DNA from: Ailurus styani
Lineage: Eukaryota > Chordata > Mammalia > Carnivora > Ailuridae
DNA: 64,000 bases
Assembly (NCBI GenBank): GCA_002007465.1
Contig: LNAC01000009.1
Location: 5,854,824 to 5,918,823, forward strand
Direction of reading: 5' to 3'
Made by a program: the position numbers and the translations under genes
Shown: piece by piece, positions 57,454 through 64,000 of the stretch
Layout: each line of letters begins with the position of its first letter
Position numbering within the stretch: the first letter of the stretch is position 1
Notes under the pieces: generated by a model
Databases searched by the model: none
What the model saw: only the letters and a program-made list of their open reading frames with translations
Told to the model about the DNA's origin: nothing

Positions 57454-57643
57454 TTTTAAAGATTTTATTTATTTGACAGAGAGAGACACAGTGAGAGAGA
57501 GAACACAAGCAGGGGAGTGGGAGAGGGAGAAGCAGGCTTTCCGCTGAGCAGGGAGTCCAATGATTCGAGGCTCCATCCCAGAACCTTGGGATCATGACCT
57601 GAGCTGAAGGCAGACGCTTAACGACTGAGCCACCCAGGTGCCC
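57454..57643 (-). repeat. CAN-SINE close to the NR6A1 exon
   Basis: CCCCAAAACACATTT at 57439-57453 and CCCCAGAACACATTT at 57644-57658 flank it. It begins 144 bp past the exon. Confidence 0.95.
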
Positions 57644-57658
57644 CCCCAGAACACATTT

Positions 57659-58614
57659 GACACAGTTCCTGCCTACAAGGATTTCCCAGACTAGGTGGGG
57701 AGAAAGACTGGGTGAGATGTTACAGATTCTGTGAGAATGAATTCACAAGCTCCAATTGGCAAGACCCCAATTAACAATCAAGTCGTAACTCGGATTAATA
57801 TACTCCACTAGTTCTTCTTTCAGAGTATGATGACAGGAAGTAGGAATTTTAGATGAAGAAACAAAAAGGCAGTATGTCACTTGAATGTGGTATCATTTTG
57901 CTTGCTACCATCATGGCATACTCAGAGTCTAGACATGCCCAGAAATCTGCATCCAGGTTGGTGAAGAATTTGGGATTTATTGGGAGCCGTTAGCCTGAGG
58001 TTATGTGAATAAACCAATGTTCTAAGAGGATTAACCCAGGGAGCCAACTTTGAAGAATGGATTGGTATGGGGAAAGCAGAAAGGCCACCTAGAAAGTTTT
58101 TAGAAGAGTCCAGAAGAAAGGTGTGAAGAATCTGATGGAGGGGCAGGAAAAGTAATGGCACAGATGGGGAGATATGCAGAAGCTTACCTGATAGGAGTTG
58201 ATAACATGATGGGTATTGGGCAGCACCAGAAGTTGAAGTGCAGATTTGGATTAATAGTAATGGCTCCACCAGAAAACAAACAAACAAACAAACAAACAAA
58301 ACTACCAGGCTAAAAAGCAGGGTGGGGCAAAATGTTGGCCTTGACAGTGCATTGTTTAAGGCATCTAAGAAGGACACATGCAATGTCCATCAAGGAATTT
58401 GGATATGTAGGACTGGAACTGAAGTGAAAAGTCCTGCCTTCAAGTAGAAATTTGTGGAACTATTCGCAATCAGATGGTAAAATTTTGTTAGTGAGTAGAA
58501 ATCACCCAGAGAGAACTTGGATACAGAAGAGGAGAGGGCCAATATCAGAAATTCAAGAGTATTTTCATAGAGGGTAGAGAGTAGTACATACTGTTCAGTA
58601 GAAAGAACGGAGGC
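57659..58614. other. Intron, no gene recognised
   Basis: It contains (CAAA)6 at 58273-58301. L2-interior-like text ('gatggaggggcaggaaaag') is possible near 58130. The 153-residue minus frame at 57922-58383 includes the translated microsatellite and has no family feature. Confidence 0.45.
58273..58301 (+). repeat. (CAAA)6 microsatellite
   Basis: Pure tetranucleotide run. Confidence 0.95.
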
Positions 58615-58800
58615 AGAGGTTGGTGACAGACTAGCTCTGTGGCCTTGGGCAGTCTGCTTTATGTCTCTAATGCTCAATTATCTTACCTTTAGAATAGAAT
58701 GAGAATACTTAACCTTTCAGAGTTCTCTAGAGGATTAAATATGACAACGTATATCTACTCAGGAAAGTACTAGGGTTTCATAATAGTAATGTATAGGGGT
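58615..58800 (+). repeat. MIR
   Basis: 'ctctgtggccttgggcagtc', 'aggattaaatatgacaacgt'. Confidence 0.8.
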
Positions 58801-59110
58801 AAGAGTTATATTTAGCGAACTATTCAAGTTGGTTTTTTCATATTAATAAATGCAGACTACCAGATACACTTCAGACTGTTTTTTTTTTTTTTATTATACG
58901 TGGGATAAGAAGAATCTTTTGAAATTTTGCCCATTATGAAGAAAGGTAAGAAAGTTGTAAAGGGCATTTAGATAAATTTAGGTCATTTATAATTTATTTA
59001 TAATACTAATATTTGTTGATTACTATGTATATCAGAAACTCTTATACACTTTTTATTCATTATCTCATTGAGTATGCATAAACCTATTATTAAATATTAC
59101 CCTCAGTTTA

Positions 59111-59433
59111 GGGGTGCCTGGCTGGCTCAGTTGGTGGAATGTTGCAACTCGGGGCCATGAGTTCAAGCCCTACATTGGGTGTAGAGATTACTTAAAATCT
59201 TTTTTTTTTTTTTAGAAATGCCTTTTTAATTTTTTTTTAAGATTTTATTTATTTTTTTGATAGAGAGTTAGAGAGGGGACACAAGCATGGGTAGTGGGAG
59301 AGGGAGAAGCAGGTTTCCAGCTGAGCCGGGAGCCCGATGCGGGGATCAATCCCAGGATCCTGGGATTATGACCTGAGCCAAAGGCAGATGCTTAACAACG
59401 GAGCCACCTAGGCACCCCTAAAATTCTTTAAAA
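59111..59433 (+). repeat. CAN-SINE, short type, with a second SINE in its tail
   Basis: The 19-bp perfect duplication starting AAATATTACCC at 59092-59110 and 59434-59452 flanks both SINEs together. Its head is at 59111, and its tail resumes at 59419 as 'aaaattctttaaaaaa'. Confidence 0.93.
59205..59418 (-). repeat. CAN-SINE nested in the tail of a short SINE
   Basis: 'taagattttatttatttttt' to 'gagccacctaggcacccc'. A stretch 'agaaatgcctttttaatttt' precedes its T run. TAAAATCTT and TAAAATTCTT are the likely target copies. Confidence 0.92.
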
Positions 59434-59679
59434 AAATATTACCCTCAGTTTATAGATGCAGTTTGGGGAGGTAAAATGACTTACCAGTAGACAGGTTAGT
59501 GGTGATTATGTTGGTAATAATTATTAGTTGTAGTTTGTTATTAATCAAGCAGAGCTTGTACCTAACAAACCGCATGGACAAAATGTCTATCATATGGCAC
59601 AGATACTTGCATGATGGAATGCCCTGTGTTCACTGGATGGTAAATATCTATAATAGGGCATTTAAAAACTTAACACTTT

Positions 59680-59900
59680 TGTCCTCTGTGTTTCTAATCT
59701 CATCTCTGGAACTTACTGTGCCTCAAGCCTGCTTTGCATTATACTGCCTGTGCTCAGGTTCTCCTTTGCCTAGAAGTCCTCTCTCTCCCACCAGTACCAA
59801 ACAGGTAATGCCTGAAGAGACCGTCTGTGGCCATCTACCCACTTTCATCTGATTTGGCCTTGATTTTCTCGTCTCCCTTTGTTGTTGTTACTGTATTTTA
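59680..59900 (+). repeat. L2 3' segment
   Basis: 'gtgcctcaagcctgctttgc', 'tgctcaggttctcctttgcc' and 'tagaagtcctctctctccca'. Confidence 0.7.
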
Positions 59901-60623
59901 TCAAAGCATATTTTTGGGCTGCCTTCTTGACTACTCTCTGATGATTCATCCTGATAATTCATTTGGAGTGTGAGATTCTGGGGCTTCTAACCAAACTCTC
60001 CTATTTCAGGGAAGAAGAAGCTTAACTTCTTAATTCCTGTAACCATAGCCAGGAGAAGATGACACATGGAGTGTGAGGGGGTGGGAACTGCCTTCCTATG
60101 TCCATTTTCATGCATTACTAGAGGCTTAGTTGGCTTCAGAAGGCTGCCTCTCAGAGAGAAACCCTGCCACCTCCTGGTTGGTGCTGAGAAAGCAGAATTA
60201 AAGTTACAGTTGCCATTGGAATATTTTTGGATTGATGGAACTGTCCCATATAGAGCTGTAGTCTTTGACATAATTTTATGCATTTCTCAAAACCTTTGGA
60301 AATATATACCACTAAAGAAGTGAATTTTACTCTATGTACATTTGTTTAAAAGCAACCAGTATATGGGGAAAAGACAGAATGTAGACTGTGATAAATAAAA
60401 CTATTGATATTACAAATAAATCACATAGCCACACTGAAGGAAATGGGGGAGAAAGGAGCCGACCTTGGGAAATTGTGTTTTAACTGTATATTGTATACCG
60501 TAGGGCTGAAGACAAAAAACTGTATATAAACAAAGCTCTCTAGTTTGTAAATTTATTTCTCTCAAGGTTATGGGTTGGGAATTCTGTCACTACTTTATTT
60601 GTTTACTAGAGTTGAACAAACAA
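59901..60623. other. Intron, no gene recognised
   Basis: Frames of 98 (-) and 85 (+) residues overlap at 59987-60323 with no motif. Confidence 0.45.
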
Positions 60624-60637
60624 GTGAATATATTATT

Positions 60638-60823
60638 TTTTTTAAAGATTTTATTTATTTATTTGACACAGAGCGAGAGAGAGATTACAAGTAGGCAGAG
60701 AGGCAGGAGGAAGCAGGCTCCCCGCTGAGCCGGGAGCCTGATGCGGGCCTCGATCCGAGGACGCTGAGATCATGACCTGAGCCGAAAGCAGAGGCTTTAA
60801 CCCACTGAGCCACCCAGGCGCCC
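60638..60823 (-). repeat. Young CAN-SINE with target-site duplication
   Basis: GTGAATATATTATT lies at 60624-60637 and 60824-60837. The body is slightly shortened ('aggcaggaggaagcaggctc'). Confidence 0.96.
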
Positions 60824-60837
60824 GTGAATATATTATT

Positions 60838-61681
60838 GATAATGAGAGTCAGGTTTCTCACTTCAGAGAAAAAAGTTATAAATCAGGGAAAGGGGAAGGC
60901 TGAACTGAAACCTCTGGTGCTAGATTGGAAGCATCTGTATGTACTCGTGTTTAGAAAAAAATTTTTAGAAAAACCAGATCTTGGTTTCCAAATATCAATA
61001 AAAGGAATAAGGACTTTTTGGAGAAGGGGTTGATTCTAGCGTTGAGGCAGGAAAATATAAGACGAGCCTGGAGTGTTTTTCTGATGCCAGAAAGTTAGAA
61101 TGTGCTGTATTTTTTAAAATGAAGGGAGCAGGGAGTTATCAGAAGGTCATGGAAGTCAACCTAAAAGCACTTCCAGTAGCCAAAGTTGAAACAATGTGAG
61201 CAACAAAATAACTATATATTAGTTTATAACCCAAAGAATAAAATATCCATGAGTTCATACTGATAGAACTGACTGAATAAATAGAGTGACAGTTCTTTCT
61301 CATAGAAAAATTCTAATTAATTAATGTAGAAGGCATGAGGGAAATAGGAAATCCCTATTTAAAAAAACAGTAACAATTGCTGCAGGCAGGACTGACTTAT
61401 GGATGCTGAAATAAGAGAACATAGTTTTAAACAGAAGCAGAGTATTTGCATAGCCTCAGAATATTTAGTAATTATAAAGGGAAAAATAGTAAGTTTCAGT
61501 AGAGAATTCTGACAGATACCACTTTAGCCAAGCAAGCAAGGTCAATATCACCAGTATATTTACACTGGTATCAGAAGTCCCCTGATACGATAACAGTAGG
61601 GACACATAAACACACAGGGATGGATTCATTCCCAATCTCCTCGTGGGAAAACAGGCAAACCCAAATTGAAAGACATTGTTC
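60838..61681. other. Intron, no gene recognised
   Basis: 61190-61330 ('ataacccaaagaataaaata', 'tgaataaatagagtgacagt') resembles old L1-type sequence in + orientation. Not firmly assigned. Confidence 0.4.
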
Positions 61682-61696
61682 AAAATAACTGACATT

Positions 61697-61886
61697 TTTT
61701 TTCAAAGGTTTTATTTATTTGTCAGAGAGAGAGTGCATGGGCCTGCACACAAGCAAGGGGTAGTGAGAGGAAGAAGCAGCTCCCTGCTGAGCAGGGAGCC
61801 CGACGTGGAGCTCAATCCCAGGACCCTGGGATCTTGACCTGAGATGAAAGCAGATGTTTAACTGATTGAGCCACTCAGGTACCCCT
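61697..61886 (-). repeat. CAN-SINE with target-site duplication
   Basis: AAAATAACTGACATT lies at 61682-61696 and 61887-61901. Confidence 0.96.
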
Positions 61887-61901
61887 AAAATAACTGACAT
61901 T

Positions 61902-62465
61902 ATACAGAATATTCTCAAAAGTGTCAGGGTCACAAAAGATAAGGAAAGACTAAGAAAGATTGAAGGAAACTATGGAGACATGACAACCACATGCATTGTT
62001 GAATCCAGGATTGGATTCTGGAACAGAAGAGGACATCACTGTAGAAATCTGAATAAAGTTTATACTTTGGTCAATATTATTATACTAAAGTTAATTTCTT
62101 AGTTTTGATGAATAGTCTGTGGGTTATATAAGATGTTAACTGGTGGGGAAGTTGGGTATAGAGTATATAGGAATTCTCTGTACTTTTTTTTTTTTTTCAA
62201 CTCTTCTGTAAGTCTAAACTTTTACCTTAGAATTTTAAAAAATATTTTAAAAAAATTTCAACTGACATGTGTGAGTCAGCCTTCTCTCTCTTCTCAGCCT
62301 TCTCTTGAGTCAGCCTTCTCGTCTCTGGATGTAAATATCTTTTCATACCTGGAATTTAGCTAGTCAAGAAATTATTTAGCAAGGCAGTGAGGGAAATTTA
62401 AATAAGGGTAGTGAGTAGAGACTGGGCCCCATCTGTCCATCTTCACTACTACCCCATTATACCCC
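61902..62465. other. Intron, no gene recognised
   Basis: It contains a local direct repeat, 'gtcagccttctc', three times at 62275-62320. Confidence 0.5.
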
Positions 62466-62960
62466 AGACACCAACTGCTCACCCATGTTGCAGCCTTCAG
62501 GGTAAATTCTGGTTCCTCAGAATGATTTTCAAGGCCCCTCTGACTTTGGCATCAGATGCTTCATCCTTTCTCCCTTTGCTGCTCCCCATGCAATCCACAT
62601 TCCATCCTAGGTCTCCAAAAACTCAATGATTCATGTTTGGGGGGCTTTCCACATGTGGTTTCATCTTCCTGGATTTACCCCCTCCTCTTCACTTGGTTAT
62701 GTATACTTTTCTTTGGAGGCTAACCTTTTCTTTGTAACATCCTCTAAGCGGCTTTCTCTGATACCACCCCTCAACCAGAAAGCGACCCTCCTGGACTTCC
62801 ATATCCCCTTTTGCCCTTAGCCATAGCCCCAATTACCTTGAGCTATCTTTGTTTACTTTTCTGTTCTCCCCATTATTAGACAATGTGCCCCTCAAGGGCT
62901 ATGCCAAGTCCCACTTTCCTCGTGTCCTTGACCAGCTAACCCAGTTAGGTAAGATGCTTT
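62466..62960 (+). repeat. L2 3' end
   Basis: 'aatgattttcaaggcccctc', 'tgctgctccccatgcaatcc', 'acctctaagc'-like decay and 'ttattagacaatgtgcccct' then 'caagggctatgcc' follow the L2 3' order across about 500 bp. Confidence 0.75.
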
Positions 62961-63352
62961 CTGGTTTGGTGGATTTACTCTGGTGGGGCGGCCAGAGCAT
63001 GAAGTAGAATGGGGGGAAGTACTGTTAATTTCATCTGAGGCAAGAGGAAGTTACACTGAACCTCATGAGGGAATTTATTTAGTGCAGAAATTATGTGGAA
63101 GAAAAAAAATTATTTGAGAAAATTTAAAACTCCTTTAACTTACTAGTTAACTAGTTAAAAAGTAAAAAGGTTAAGGAAAACTTCTTGGAAAGGGTTTGAT
63201 GTTTGTAGAATGGCATCGTGAGAATGACTCTGTAGCATTGCCATACCGCTTTGCCAGGATTAAAATGGAGCACCAGGAAATCTCAGGCAGAGAATATTTG
63301 AGCAGAATCTTGAAGGCATAGAAGGTCAGGCTCCTTACAAACTTAAATAAGT
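62961..63352. other. Intron, nothing assigned
   Basis: A few decayed L2-like words ('gagcagaatcttgaaggcat' at 63299) occur. No gene signal. Confidence 0.4.
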
Positions 63353-63458
63353 ATGTATGTATGTACTTTTAAGTAATCTCCACACCCATTGTGGGGCTTG
63401 AACTCACAGCTCCAAGATGAAGAATTGCACGCTCCTCTGAGCCAGCCAGGCATCCCTT
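63353..63458 (-). repeat. CAN-SINE, short type
   Basis: The tail is (ATGT)n at 63350-63364, then 'aagtaatctccacacccatt' to 'gagccagccaggcatccc'. Confidence 0.87.
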
Positions 63459-63497
63459 AAGAGCTTTTTAAAAACAACTCCACTTCTCCCTCTATCC

Positions 63498-63565
63498 AAG
63501 CATGAGAGAGAGAGAAAGAGAGAGAAAAGGAGGGAGGGGAAAAGAGGGTGAGAGAGAAAGTGTAT
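63498..63565 (+). repeat. Purine-rich GA tract
   Basis: 'gagagagagagaaagagaga' and onward, about 65 bp of A and G. Confidence 0.85.
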
Positions 63566-63589
63566 GTGTTTATATATATTTTCTTAACT

Positions 63590-64000
63590 GTTTGGAAGTT
63601 AAAGATATCATTCCTCTTTGCTTTCTAACATAACCACAGTACTATTATCAAAATCAGGAACTTTAACATGGCATAATACTGTATTCTAATTAGCAAACCT
63701 TATTCAGATTTTACCCCTTATTTCAGTGTCCTTTTGTTTTGTTTTGTTTTTAGATTTTACTTATTTATTTGACAGACAGAGAGAGATCACGAGTAGGCAG
63801 AGAGGCAGGCAGAGGGAGAGGGGGAAGCAGGCTCCCCCCTGAGCAGAGAGCCCAATGCAGGGCTCAATCTCAGGACCCTGAGATCACGACCTGAGCTGAA
63901 GGCAGAGGCTTAACCCACTGAGCCACCCAAGCGCCCCTTCAATGTCCTTTATAGCAGTGTATTTTTTGTGATCCAGGAGCCAATCCAGGGTCATGCATTA
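63590..64000. repeat. Old interspersed repeat, family uncertain, split by a SINE
   Basis: 'aaccacagtactattatcaa' before and 'ggagccaatccagggtcatg' after the SINE are words of a common old mammalian repeat, also seen at 20420. It runs off the window. Confidence 0.45.
63736..63937 (-). repeat. Young CAN-SINE with target-site duplication
   Basis: TTCAGTGTCCTTTT at 63722-63735 and TTCAATGTCCTTTA at 63938-63951. The tail is (TTTTG)n. Confidence 0.94.

Larger units (their letters stand above)
58978..59500 (-). repeat. MIR split by two SINEs
   Basis: 'cattatctcattgagtatgc' lies before, and 'ccctcagtttatagatgcag' lies after the SINE pair. The junction sequence is duplicated. Confidence 0.78.
57310..64000 (+). 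other. NR6A1: NR6A1 downstream intron, partial (inferred)
   Basis: The interval follows the donor site and runs off the window. The next NR6A1 coding exon was looked for by eye and not seen. The interval holds CAN-SINE, MIR and L2 copies. Confidence 0.7.

Noticed and set aside
57132..57476. 114-residue open frame starting inside the DBD exon
   Set aside because: The first part is the real exon in its frame. Beyond 57309 it reads through the donor into intron, so it is not a terminal exon without evidence of retention.
57922..58383. 153-residue minus frame
   Set aside because: It includes the reverse-complement translation of a (CAAA)n microsatellite and has no family motif.
62873..62955. 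Exon-like segment with 'ttattag' before and 'ttaggtaagat' after, reading DNVPLKGYAKSHFPRVLDQLTQLG
   Set aside because: It lies in a 500-bp L2 3' end and matches the L2 words 'tagaatgtaagctcc..gagggc' in decayed form. It does not match the NR6A1 residues expected after the DBD exon.
1..64000. CRISPR-like arrays, operons, tRNA or rRNA genes
   Set aside because: Repeated units are dispersed SINEs and microsatellites. The tRNA-like stretches are SINE heads with TSDs and A tails, not functional tRNA genes. The DNA is clearly mammalian.

Overview
This is nuclear DNA of a mammal, almost certainly a carnivoran. It is dominated by tRNA(Lys)-derived CAN-SINE (SINEC) retroposons: I count more than 60 full or partial copies in both orientations. 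Their heads read like 'gggcgcctgggtggctcagt', followed by a CT-rich stretch and an AAATAAAT..AAAATCTTT tail. Dog-type SINEC_Cf copies (a 'ggatccctgggtggcgcag' head) and typical cat-type copies are absent. This points to a non-canid caniform such as a mustelid; that placement is inference.

Only one coding segment can be supported: a 231-bp internal exon at 57079-57309 (+). It encodes a complete two-zinc-finger nuclear-receptor DNA-binding domain, which I recognise as NR6A1 (germ cell nuclear factor, GCNF/RTR). Acceptor and donor splice sites are intact. The other NR6A1 exons were not found by eye. The window is therefore read as about 57 kb of upstream intron, the DNA-binding exon, and about 6.7 kb of the next intron, with the gene on the + strand. 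All other long open frames lie in repeats or non-coding DNA and are rejected as genes.

Layout. 0-22.7 kb: intron rich in CAN-SINEs, MIR, L2, old L1 and one old LTR-like repeat with a (GT)23 tract. 22.7-30.3 kb: 7.6 kb with no CAN-SINE, the longest such gap here and the best candidate for constrained regulatory DNA. 30.3-42.7 kb: SINE-dense intron with a 3'-truncated L1 whose 25-bp target duplication is still perfect. 42.7-47.8 kb: repeat pile-up, with a SINE-interrupted (CTTT/CTTC)n tract and an old L1 carrying seven or more SINEs. 48-57 kb: MIR, L2, a MaLR-type LTR, an AT-rich palindromic stretch and few SINEs close to the exon. 57.3-64 kb: downstream intron with a young SINE only 144 bp past the donor.

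I found no undescribed gene system, CRISPR array, prokaryotic element or RNA gene. The informative signals are nested insertions with readable target-site duplications (relative ages of insertions), three single N bases that all fall inside CAN-SINEs (probable assembly joins), and the SINE-free interval. Repeat family names and edges come from reading by eye against remembered consensus features and should be taken as approximate.
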